Shown one piece after another: positions 34,309-43,361 of a stretch of 64,000 nucleotides of DNA; positions within the stretch are counted from its first letter, which is position 1, and the number at the start of each line of letters is the position of its first letter. Below the pieces are notes generated by a model. The model had not been told where the DNA came from. It saw only the letters and a program-made list of their open reading frames with translations, and ran no database searches. The position numbers were made by a program, and so were the translations under genes. Source of the stretch: Chrysemys picta bellii. Taxonomy: Eukaryota; Chordata; Testudines; Emydidae. Where the stretch lies: positions 90,778,264 to 90,842,263 of the forward strand of contig NC_088797.1 of NCBI RefSeq assembly GCF_011386835.1. Direction: 5' to 3'.

Positions 34309-35337
34309 TAGGGTTACCATATTTCAGCAAGCAAACAAGAGGACGGGAGGAGCCCCGCCCCTGCCCCTCCCACTTCCCGCCCCCCCAGAACCCCCAACCC
34401 TCCCCCTGTTCCTTGTCCCCTGACTGCCCCCTCCTGGGACCCCTGCCCCTAACTGCCCCCCAGGACTCCACCCCCTATCTAAGCCTCCCTGCCTCTTGTC
34501 CCCTGACTGCCCCAACCCTTATCCACACCCCCACCCCCAGACAGACCCCTGGGACTCCCACGCCCCATCCAACCACTCCCCACCCCCTGACAGCCCCCCC
34601 CAGAACTCCCAACCCATCTAAACCCCTCTGCTCCCTGTCCCCTGACTGCTCCGATCCCTCTCCCCACTCCTGCCCCCGACAGCTCCCCCCAGAACTCCCA
34701 GCCCCCCACCTCCCCACTCCTTGTCCCCTGACTGCCCCCTCCTGGGACCCCTGCTCCTAACTGCCCTCCAGAACCCCACCCCCTACCTAAGACTCCCTGT
34801 TCCTTGTCCCCTAACTGCCCCCTCCTAAGACCCCCCCCAACTGTCCCCCAGGACCCTACCCCCTATCTGTACCCTGACTGCCCAAAACTTTCTCCACTCC
34901 CCCCAAAAAGCCCCCCCCTGAACTCCCGACCCCCCCCCCCCGTTTCTTGACTGCCCCCTCCAGAACCTCCCTGCCCCTTCTCCTGCCCCCTGGCCCCCTT
35001 ACCCTGCTGCTCAGAACAGGGTGTTGGGCTCTGTGCGAGCCGGACACGTGGCTGCGCTCCCCAGTACAACAAAACCCGGTCCCTGACCCTGCACAGTGCT
35101 GCCGGAGCCGGGCTGCAGGGGAGAGCTGCCGGCTCAGAATGCAGGGAGGAGCTCCTCTACAGCTGCTCCGGAGTCCAGCCCGGGACTTTCCTGCAGCCCT
35201 CCCAGCCGCTCGCTCTGCTCTGCCGGGGGAGGGGGGAAATCCCGGACATTTTGAGTTATTTACAAATTCCCCCCAGACGCTATTTTTAGCACAAAAAGGA
35301 GGACATGTCCGGGTAAATCCGGACGAATGGTACCCTA
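34309..35337. mobile_element. hAT-like element, TAGGGTTACCATA family, expanded by a minisatellite
   Basis: The left end TAGGGTTACCATATTTCAGC and right end CGAATGGTACCCTA, plus an inner GGACATGTCCGGGTAAATCC at 35301-35320, tie it to the elements at 9664 and 39543. Flanking octamers (34301-34308 ATTCGGGA; 35338-35345 CCCAGGGA) share only the last four bases, so the target duplication is decayed or an end is misplaced. The interior is a C-rich tandem block (34340-34975) followed by a unique GC-rich part. No transposase is recognisable; long frames on both strands follow from the repeat. Confidence 0.72.
34340..34975. repeat. C-rich minisatellite, phrase CTTGTCCCCTGACTGCCCC
   Basis: The phrase recurs around 34410, 34496, 34640, 34720 and 34807, with CCAGAACTCC / CCAGGACTCC and CCCTATCTAAGCC between, in units of roughly 75-90 bp with changes. 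Runs of C on this strand mean runs of G on the other, so quadruplex formation is possible. Confidence 0.75.
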
Positions 35338-36641
35338 CCCAGGGACTATGAAAGTGAAAGAGGGACCCAAAGGTCCTGAAGGGACTGCTGTGGAAGCCGG
35401 AGTGGCTGGAACAGGTCGGGGAGCAGATATGAATCCCCTGGAGCCATCTTTCCCGCCTGTACTTACTGCTCCCCCTTACCCTCACACTCCCTCATATTCC
35501 TCCAGCTCTTTGCCCTCATTCACAGGAGCTTCTGTCCCCTCTCCCCGCATGGCAGCTTTTCAAAAAATGAGCATATTCCAAATCTTCACCTGTGAGCTGA
35601 CAGTTCTTCCTCTTAAATGCCTAAACACTAGATACGGTATCTCTATTGAATTAGTACACTTTACAAAAAATGCCATTTGATACTGTAGAGTTCTCTTTTG
35701 TGACTTTGCACTTGGCCTAATGCTTAAGGCTACTCTTTTGTTATACTATTGTGATAGACAACTTTTGCTTGAATGTTTGCATTAGAGCTATTTGAACAAT
35801 GACAAATCTAATTTATATGAGAAGTATTCTGCATATCCAGTGTGGCGCATGAACAGGTAAAGCACGTATCTTCTGCTGCAGTGAGTCAATTCTACCTACA
35901 ACTTCTTGAATGAGAATCACTACTATCATTTTACTGTAATTTAAAATGAAGTTCTGATCTCTGCAGGCTATAAGAAATGAGGCTCTGATTTCTTGAGGCA
36001 AACACTGGTGGTGAAATGACTCTTGGAGCACTTGCCACTGACGAGTAAAGACTACAATGAAAGTAGCAGCCAGCTTCCCTTGTGTGATCGATATATTGCT
36101 CTATATCAGTCCTCAGTAGTATACTGTTCTGCTGAAAGGAAAGTTTCAGCTATGTTATAGGTTAGCAAAGGATCATAGGTGGTGATTAATGATGGAGAGT
36201 ATGTGTGTGTGAGAGATGGGGTAGATACAAAAACACATCTGTGAAATTTAAACATTTTACATATGTGGCAGCTGTTGTGTGGAGGCTCTGGAAGCATGGC
36301 TCTGTCTGCATCTATGTCTCAATTACATTAGATCATGCTTCAGAATAGCTTTGCTTTGACTGAGTGAAAACATAAACTTGGATAAATTTAAGGTTTACAT
36401 CTAGGATCTAACAGTTTTATATGGTTATGTTTAGAGGTGGGTTCAAACCCACCTGAACGTTGTAGCTTTGAATGTTTGACTCTGATCTTACAGAGTTCAT
36501 GTTTTGTTCAGGTGAGACAATCAAAAAGTTCCTGAGGGGGGAACAGAGAACAAAATGGAGCAGAGATTGGTCAGAGTGATTACTATATAGAGTATATAGT
36601 ATAGAGAGGGTGTGGATGGAGTAAAGGGGGAATAGAGTAGA
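35338..36641. other. Sequence without a recognised gene
   Basis: Short frames only; nothing assigned. Confidence 0.45.
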
Positions 36642-36649
36642 GTCAAGGA

Positions 36650-36864
36650 CAGGGCTGGCTCCAGGCACCAGCCTGGTAAGCAGGTGCTTGGGGCGGCCGC
36701 TCCGGAGAGGGGCGGCATGTCCAGGTATTCAGCGGCAATTCGGTGGAAGGTCCCTCACTCCCGCTGGGAGCAGAGGACCTCCCGCTGAATTGCCGCCGCA
36801 GATCGCGATCGCGTTTTGTTTTGTTTGGCTGCTTGGTGCGGCCAAAACCCTGGAGCCGGCCCTG
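36650..36864. mobile_element. hAT MITE, CAGGGCCGGCTC family, 215 bp, 8-bp duplication GTCAAGGA
   Basis: It starts CAGGGCTGGCTCCAGG and ends CCCTGGAGCCGGCCCTG. GTCAAGGA is present at 36642-36649 and 36865-36872. The interior (GAATTGCCGCCGCAGATCGC) is the reverse complement of the copy at 32943, so the two elements are inserted in opposite orientations. Confidence 0.95.
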
Positions 36865-36872
36865 GTCAAGGA

Positions 36873-38039
36873 TAAGAGACAGTCCAGTGGAATCAAGTAT
36901 TGTTTATAGAGCATACATTTGGGCACCCACTTAGACCAGCTCATCTTTTGGGTCTCTTCTTCTATCCATAATAGCAACTGAGATAGCCCTCCTTCTAGTC
37001 AGGTAGCATTCAACCTTAGGAACAAACTGTTGGGAGCCTCTCAGCTGATGAAAACTGATGGGTATAGAGTGATTTAATAACACTTTGAATTGTCTCCAGG
37101 AGGACAGCTCAGAGACTGGAGATGTCAGCAGTGACACAGATAGTGCTCTGCAATCCTAACAAGAGCTTGGGAAGACATAGGCCTATTTTCAAACTTATGG
37201 TTTTGTCTTCATTTAGCATGAGTGGTGCCCCTAATTCATATCCCACACACACATCGCTAAGTCAAGTGGTGATTTAAATTCAATCTAGTTGGCCCATTGG
37301 GATGAATAGGTTGAAGTCTGAGTGTTGCTGATGCTCGACTTATGAATGCAGTGGGGATACAGCTACAGCTCAAGTTAGCATAACTCCTCTGTTAATCAAA
37401 TTATTTTGTGTAGCTCCAGTTTTGTTTAACTGTGTGGCTGCTCTCACTTGAGCTAGGATGTCTGTAGTGGAGTAACTCAAGCTAACTGTTTACATGAAGA
37501 CAAGTCTTATGTTTTTGCTTAGCTCAAAGTTGTATATACTTCTGGGATAGTGTTGTGTGTGGTTTTTTTTTTTTTTTTTTTCAAAGCATTGAGGAAACTT
37601 AAGAATATGCTTGAAGTAAAAACCTTGGAAACTGTGGAGGATGTAAAGAAGCTTTAGAATACATAAAGAAGACCCCAAAGATTTTTTCCTGCTTGCATTG
37701 ATTTTTAAGTAAAAATTCAGGCCTTGTCTAATGTGCTTATTTTGTCCTTTTTTTTTTTTTCCCCTTTCTCGAGGACTGATAACTTTATGATCTTACAGAC
37801 ACCCAAGAAAGTTGGACTAAAAATCCCCTCCTCTTTCCCCTCCTATCAGTTGTTCAATTTTCAGTCTCTTGTGTAGAACACTTCAATAATTCTCCAGTCA
37901 TTTTAGAATCTTCCAGGGAAGAGTGCTTCTGAATGTCTGAGGTAAAAAGAGCTCTGTAAGAACTTGCAGGGTTAGAACCTGGGATAATGAATGTTCTTGG
38001 TCCTTGATGCCTCTGCATCATCACTAGAGTCTTGAGCTT
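36873..38039. other. AT-rich stretch, no gene seen
   Basis: Only short frames and two T-runs (37562-37581 and 37750-37760). Confidence 0.5.
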
Positions 38040-38410
38040 GGTATCCACAGGAGGACCCTAGAAAGCTAGGCTCAGCAGGAAGTACTGCTCTGTGGGGCCT
38101 GGAGTGGTGGTCTCTCACAGCCTACTGATGGGCCGATACTAGTATATAAACTAGGAAGCCATGATGGAGAGCTGTCTGACCTACAACACTGACTGCCTAC
38201 CTGCTTCTGCTCCGGATCTTGCTTGCAATAGACCCTGACTTCTGACTCTGTTTGTCCTTGTCAAGGCTGTATCCCCACTTTGAACTTTAGGGTACAAATG
38301 TAGGGGCCCTGCATGAAAACTTCTAAGCTTACTACCAGCTTAGCTCTGGTCCGCTGCCACCATCCCAAGGCTAGTTCCCTTCTCTGGGAAGCCTTGAGAG
38401 ACCTTCACCA

Positions 38411-38800
38411 ATTCCCTGGTGAATACAGATCCAAATCCCTTGGATCTAAAACAAGGAGAAATTAACTATTCCCCCTCCTTCCTCCCACCAACTCCTGGTG
38501 AATACAGATCCAAACCCCTTGGATCTAAAACAAGGAGAAATTAACCATTCCCCCTCCTTCCTCCCACCAACTCCTGGTGAATACAGATCCAAACCCCTTG
38601 GATCTAAAACAAGGAGAAATTAACCATTCCCCCTCCTTCCTCCCACCACTCCTGGTGAATACAGATCCAAACCCCTTGGATCTAAAACAAGGAGAAATTA
38701 ACCATTCCCCCTCCTTCCTCCCACCAAACTCCTGGTGAATACAGATCCAAACCCCTTGGATCTAAAACAAGGAAAAATCAATCAGGTTCTTAAAAAGAAG
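38411..38800. repeat. Five-copy 79-bp tandem repeat in the LTR
   Basis: CTCCTGGTGAATACAGATCC starts copies near 38413 (variant), 38492, 38571, 38649 and 38729; each continues with CCTTGGATCTAAAACAAGG and CCCCCTCCTTCCTCCCACCA. Periods are 79, 78 and 80 bp. The inner copies are almost identical, so the array is recent; the first copy differs most. Confidence 0.95.
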
Positions 38801-39130
38801 GCTTTTAATTAAAGAAAAAGGTAAAAATCATCTCTGTAAAATCAGTATGGAAATTAACCTTACAGGGTAATCAAACTTAAAGAGCTCAGAGGACTCCCCT
38901 CTAGTCTTAGTTCAAAGTACAGCAAACAAAGATAAACACTCTAGTAAAAGGTACATTTACAAGTTGAGAAAACAAAGGAAAACTAAGACGCCTTGCCTGG
39001 CTATTTACTTACAAGTTTGAAATAGGAGAGACTTGTTTAGAAAGATGTGGAGAACCTGGATTGATGTCTGGTCCCGCTCAGTCCCAAGAGCGAACGAACA
39101 CCCAAACAAAGAGCACAAACAAAAGCCTTC

Positions 39131-39150
39131 CCCCCCCCCCCCCCCGCCCC
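39131..39150. repeat. Poly-C tract
   Basis: An almost pure run of C within the solo LTR. Confidence 0.95.
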
Positions 39151-39542
39151 AAGATTTGAAAGTATCTTGTCCCCTTATTGGTCCTTTGGGTCAGATGCCA
39201 GCCAGGTTACCTGAGCTTCTTAACCCTTTACAGGGAAAAGGATTTTGGAGTCTCTGGCCAGGAGGGATTTTATAGTACTGTACACAGGACAGCTGTTACA
39301 CCCTTCCCTTTATAGTTATGACAGTCCTGAACTTCACTCTTTGATTGCTGCCTATAAGCTAGCGCCCATCCCCGACTCGGTATCCTGACCTGAGTCAAAT
39401 CTGACCCTGCTATCAGCCTGCAATTTTGTGCCTGATCCTGCCTTCCTGGCATTCTGACCTGGCTTGCTCCTGACCCCATTACTTATCTCCCAATCACAAC
39501 TTAGCAGTGATCAGGGCATACCTCCTGCCACGGCCCTGACAA

Positions 39543-39932
39543 TAGGGTTACCATACATCCGGATTTTCCCAGACATGTCCGGATTTTTGGGCCTCAAATC
39601 CCCGTCTGGGGGAAATCCCCAAAAGCCGGACATGTCCGGGAAAATCGGGACCTGCGGGGCCTGCGGTGCTGGGCCGGGGGCCGGGCCGGCGGTGCTGGGC
39701 CGGGGCCGGCACCGGCACCCCAGGGCCCGAGCCGACCCAGGCTGGAGACGCCGGGGGGCCAGACTGGGCCGTGCCTCCTTCCCCCGCCCCACCCCCCCCT
39801 ACCTGCTTCAGGCGTCTCGCGAATCAAATGTTCGCGGGAAGCAGGGAAGGGGTGGAGTTGGGGTGGGGGCGTGGGTGGGGCGGGGCCCGGTGGAGTGTCC
39901 CCTTTTTGGACACTCAAAATATGGTAACCCTA
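39543..39932. mobile_element. hAT-like element, TAGGGTTACCATA family, 390 bp, 8-bp duplication CCTGACAA
   Basis: It starts TAGGGTTACCATACATCC and ends AATATGGTAACCCTA. CCTGACAA is found at 39535-39542 and 39933-39940. As in the copy at 9664, a hairpin built on CCAGACATGTCC / GGACATGTCCGGG lies just inside the left end only, and the right end carries GTGTCCCCTTTTTGGACACT. The GC-rich middle yields spurious frames on both strands. It inserted at the end of an LTR-like sequence. Confidence 0.93.
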
Positions 39933-39940
39933 CCTGACAA

Positions 39941-41756
39941 GCACATGGTAGAGAATATTTTTGTTTGGAGTTCTAGTTTTATTTATTTTATCTTTTGCTG
40001 ATCATCTTTAAGGCCAGAGAGAACTCCCAGTTGTTATCTTTGGGTCCTTCAAGAGATACCTCCTAGCGAAATAGGGAACACCAGGCTTGACAAGCCTAAA
40101 ACTTCTTCTGTAAAAACTTTAATGAACATTTCATACCTCTATAAAAGGATACAAATTGATTTTTATTCTTTCCTTATAAACTTTAAAGAATCGGGCTGTA
40201 GTGCTATTAGTTTTGCTAAAGAAAACAGGCCTTATCTGTGTGCAAAAAGAACGTAGCATATTTTGTTAATTCAAGAAGCTTTGCTTGGTTGCTTGCTTCA
40301 CAGTAAACCTTATTTATAAAATGTAAAGATCTAGGGAAAGCACTCATTACTCTGGTAATTAGCACTATGTTACATTACTTAGAACACTTTTTTTTTTTTT
40401 CCAGAAAGCTCTCTGGTCTCTGAGGGTGGCATTTCTTGGGGCCATTGTTTGGCTTATGTAGTCTTGCTAATACAAGAAAAGTAACCCAAACCTGTAGGAA
40501 GCCGCAAGTTCTCTTCTTAAAAAACCTTGAAATGTTACAGTATTATTAGCTTGACTAATTAGACTAACTGACAGTGGGTACTCCTTCAGGGACTCAGTTA
40601 ACTCCATAGTAACAGTATCCCTTTTTATTTTTTTTAAACTGAGTCTCTTGATTAGAACAGCAGGGGATCTCATGGAGAATGTTTTAAAATTTTATTAGTG
40701 TAAATTATGTTCTATATTTAGAGTATTTTTGAAAACAAGATACTTACATGAATATTTTATTCTTGTTCACCTTCACTACACAATTAGCTTTTCTATGTAC
40801 ACACCTCCTACTCTACTGTGCTGCCCACTTTGTCATTTGTATTGTTTTGAAACAACAGCAGTGTTTGCCAGTACTGCATCATCATCATCTGTGATGGCAT
40901 CCATTTTCACTGAAGACAAAGGATATCTTCCATATATCAGTCCAGATCACTGCCCATCATAGGATCAGCTGTTCAGTGAAAGCTTAAATATTCTTAGCAG
41001 GTTGCAGTTTCTTCTTTTTAAACATTTTTTTCAAGGAATAAGAAATTGAGAAATGGATGAGACTTGCACAGTGCACTGAAGGTCAACAAATTTGTCCATG
41101 GGCCAGCAAAGAAGTGCAGCTCTGAGCTGAGGACCTGCCATTGAAAATGCCCTGCCACAGAACTTGGAATTGAAAACAAGGGACTGTCAGAGAAGTTGTT
41201 AAAACTTTTTTAAGTGTAAGAATGGGGCCCAGGCTATGTGGACACTTATCGTTGTAAAAATCAGTCAAAAGAGACCTAGATAAGAGACAATATATGTAGT
41301 ATCGTGGCAGGGCCCACTTGCTCCTGTCTCTTCTGAACTCCATAAACAGCTCAGTGAATCTTTTTGCTGGTACACCTATGCAGTTGGTTTATAATCAAGG
41401 TTGCCATTTTGGTGTGTAGGGAGGTGCACCTTTAACCATGATTCCATTGGCCACTTAGGCATCTGAAAACTCTAGTTTTGTGTGTGTGTGTGTGTGCATA
41501 TAATAACTTAGAAATTAGCTGACAGGATGACAGTATCTAATTCCTATGTAAAGAAATAAATCTAATTAAATATTAGACCCACTTAGCTTTAATACTGTGT
41601 TCTATTATACAGTTGAAACCCTAAGAATTTGAGGCATATATACATCTGATACTCATAGGACACATTCTCATCCCTTTCTTTTCTCAAACTCAGAACAAAA
41701 ACTGACAAAACAAAATAGTTTTCAGTTAAAATGTAAAAGTGTTTTTTTTTTTTAAT
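39941..41756. other. AT-rich stretch, no gene seen
   Basis: Short frames only; a (TG)n at 41480-41497 and T-runs at 40389-40401 and 41742-41752. Confidence 0.5.
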
Positions 41757-41957
41757 ATGGAGCTATACCCATCTCATAGAACTGGAAGGGACCTTGAAAG
41801 GTCATTGAGTCCAGTAACCCCTGTCTTTGCAGCAGGACCAAGTACTGTCCCTGACAGATTTTTGCCCCAGATCCATAAATGGCCCTCTCAAGGATTGAAC
41901 TCATAACCCTGGGTTTAGCAGGCCAATGCTCAAACCACTGAGCTATCCCTCCCCCCT
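41757..41957 (-). mobile_element. Cry-type tRNA-derived SINE, minus strand
   Basis: On the minus strand it reads GGGAGGGATAGCTCAGTGGT (A-box region), GGGTTATGAGTTCAATCC (B box), then GAGAGGGCCATTTATGGATC, CTGGGGCAAAAATCTG and the 3' part GACCTTTCAAGGTCCCTTCC. The order matches the tortoise pol III SINE, whose tail is shared with CR1. It is diverged from the copy at 42129 and carries an extra GTCAGGGACAG piece. Confidence 0.88.
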
Positions 41958-42128
41958 GTATACAGCAGCCATTGCTCTACAACCCAGCATGGGGCAGAAC
42001 CCCCTTAGGGGGTTAAGTGATTTCCTCTCATCTGACTCATTCTCTCTTTCTTCATCCTTCCTGACCTCTGTGCTGCTTTTCATGTTGTTAACCATGTCCT
42101 TATCAATCATCTAGGATCTACAGAGTGG

Positions 42129-42320
42129 GGGAGGGATAGTTCAGTGGTTTGAGCATTGGCCTGCTAAACCCAGGGTTGTGAGCTCAATCCTTGAGGGGGC
42201 CACTTAGGGATCCGGGGCAAAAATCAGTGTTTGGTCCTGCTAGTGAAGGCAGGGGGCTGGACTCAATGACCTTTCGGGGTCCCTTCCAGTTCTAGGATAT
42301 AGGATATCTCCATTAATCTA
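42129..42320 (+). mobile_element. Cry-type tRNA-derived SINE, plus strand
   Basis: GGGAGGGATAGTTCAGTGG (A box) and GGTTGTGAGCTCAATCC (B box) form the tRNA-like head. GGGGGCCACTTAGGGATCCG, TTGGTCCTGCTAGTGAAGGC and ACTCAATGACCTTTCGGGG follow, and the tail is CCCTTCCAGTTCTAGGATAT then AGGATATCTCCATTAATC. The tRNA-like head does not close a functional tRNA. Confidence 0.92.
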
Positions 42321-42736
42321 CGTTCCCTGTAAGCTGTGCAGCCGCAAAGCAGGCTCTCAAGGGCAAGTAGCTAGGCAGGGAGAGGCACCCCTTCTCCCAC
42401 TCAGCCCAGGCCTGCTGGAGCTGCTGAGGAGAGGCACCTGCCTCTTACCTGGTCCCAAGCTGCTGTGGTGAGAGAGGGCTGAGGGGAGTCCTTTCTCCTC
42501 ACCAGAGCCCTGGGGATGCCTGCACCCCAAATCCCTCATCCCTGGCCCCACCCCTGCACCCCAACCCTCTGCCCTAGCCTTGAGCCCCCTCCCACACTCT
42601 GAACCCATCGGCCCCACCCCACCACATGAATTTTGTTATGTGCATCAAATGAAGGTGATGTGTCACACATCATCTCCATATTGGTGCACATAACAAAATT
42701 CATTCCACACCTGGACTTAAAACATTAGACGGAACC
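42321..42736. mobile_element. Probable non-autonomous DNA element with a terminal hairpin
   Basis: The ends GTTCCCTGTAAGCTGTGC (42322) and, inverted, GTTCCGTCTAATGT (right edge) are similar and may be terminal repeats. Inside, 42625-42712 is a near-perfect hairpin: ATGAATTTTGTTATGTGCA pairs with TGCACATAACAAAATTCAT, and GGTGATGTGT with ACACATCATC. The target duplication was not found. Confidence 0.5.
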
Positions 42737-42790
42737 CCTGCTTGGAGCATTTACTGGAGTCTCAGAGAACTGCCTTCCTGGTTCTGCTTC

Positions 42791-43060
42791 TTGGTTGACC
42801 AAACCAGACAGTCTCTATGCAAAAGAATAAATGGGCACAAATCTGACATCAGGAATCATAACTTTCAAAAACCAGTAGGAGAACACTTCAACCTCTCTGG
42901 TCACTCAGTAACAGACTTAAAGGTGGCAATTTTGCAACAGAAAAGCTTCAAAAACAGACTCCAACGAGAAACTGCTGAGCTTGAATTAATATGCAAACTA
43001 GATACCATTAACTTGGCTTTGAATAGAGACTGGGAGTGGCTGGGTTATTGCACATATTGA
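42791..43060 (+). pseudogene. Penelope endonuclease (GIY-YIG-type) C-terminal fragment
   Basis: Penelope-like elements encode a reverse transcriptase fused to a GIY-YIG endonuclease that nicks target DNA. This 89-codon frame has the features that follow the GIY-YIG core: QTRQSLCKRINGHKSDIRN (the R-N-H-K segment, with the Arg common to the family), KPVGEHFNLSGHSVTDLKVA (an HF...GH motif typical of Penelope endonucleases) and RLQRETAELELICKLDTINL near the C-terminus (with the conserved Glu). The GIY-YIG part itself and the reverse transcriptase are missing because the copy is truncated at its 5' side; the start codon here is only the first ATG after truncation. The frame is intact for its length, ending at 43060. 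Confidence 0.82.
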
Positions 43061-43264
43061 ATCTATTTCCCCGTGTTAAGTATCCTCACACCTTCTTGTC
43101 AACTGTCTAAAGTGAGCCATCTTGATTATCACTACAAAAGCTTTTTTTCTCCAGCTGATAATAGGCTCATCTTAATTAATTAGCCTTTTACAGTTAGTAT
43201 AGCTACTTCCACTTTTTCATGTTTCTCTGTATGTATATATATCTTCTTACTATATGTTCCATTC

Positions 43265-43325
43265 TATGCATCTGATGAAGTGGGCTGTAGCCCACGAAAG
43301 CTTATGCTCAAATAAATTTGTTAGT
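43265..43325 (+). ncRNA. Hammerhead-ribozyme-like motif in the Penelope 3' region
   Basis: CTGATGA at 43272-43278 is followed by a 6-bp stem GTGGGC/GCCCAC with a TGTA loop (43280-43295), then GAAA at 43296-43299 and AGC-TTAT-GCT, a 3-bp stem III, with the C at 43309 in the position of the cleavage nucleotide. That is the hammerhead core order. Against it: one extra A (43279) between CTGATGA and stem II, and no good stem I in this single copy. Penelope-like elements in other animals are known to carry such ribozymes. Confidence 0.55.
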
Positions 43326-43361
43326 TTCTAAGATGTCACAAATACTCCTGTTCTTTTTACT

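Larger units (their letters stand above)
38259..39323. mobile_element. Solo LTR, 1065 bp, 5-bp duplication GTCCT
   Basis: It begins TGTCAAGGCTGTATCC and ends CTTTATAGTTATGACA, so it has TG...CA ends and a short TGTCA/TGACA inverted terminus. GTCCT flanks it at 38254-38258 and 39324-39328. A minus-strand TACTATAAAATCCC (TATA-like, near 39270) and ATTAAA (near 38806) suggest it reads on the minus strand, but this is not settled. The left third holds five tandem copies of a 79-bp repeat. No internal retroviral region is present on either side, so this is a recombined solo LTR. Confidence 0.8.
38040..39542 (+). mobile_element. Possible older LTR split by the solo LTR at 38259
   Basis: The two flanks of the inner LTR (38040-38258 and 39324-39542) read like one continuous LTR: a TATA-like AGTATATAAACTAGG at 38141, then T/C-rich CTGACTTCTGACTCTG, and after the gap CCTGACCTGAGTCAAATCTG and a CCACGGCCCTGACA end. 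The left boundary is uncertain and no duplication was found. Confidence 0.4.
42789..43361 (+). mobile_element. Penelope-like retroelement, 3' end
   Basis: A 5'-truncated copy: the last part of the coding region (endonuclease) followed by a 300-bp 3' UTR that ends in the tail ATAAATTTGTTAGTTTCTAA and ACTCCTGTTCTTTTT. The same tail forms the inverted pair at 2258-2413. The tail is preceded by a hammerhead-like CTGATGA...GAAA motif. Confidence 0.85.

Noticed and set aside
34278..35485. Frames up to about 209 codons, Pro/Leu- or Gly-rich, on both strands
   Set aside because: They lie in the C-rich minisatellite and adjacent GC-rich part of a hAT-like element; low complexity, no domain.
38411..38800. 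CRISPR-like array
   Set aside because: Repeats are directly adjacent 79-bp tandem units without unique spacers, inside an LTR of a vertebrate genome.
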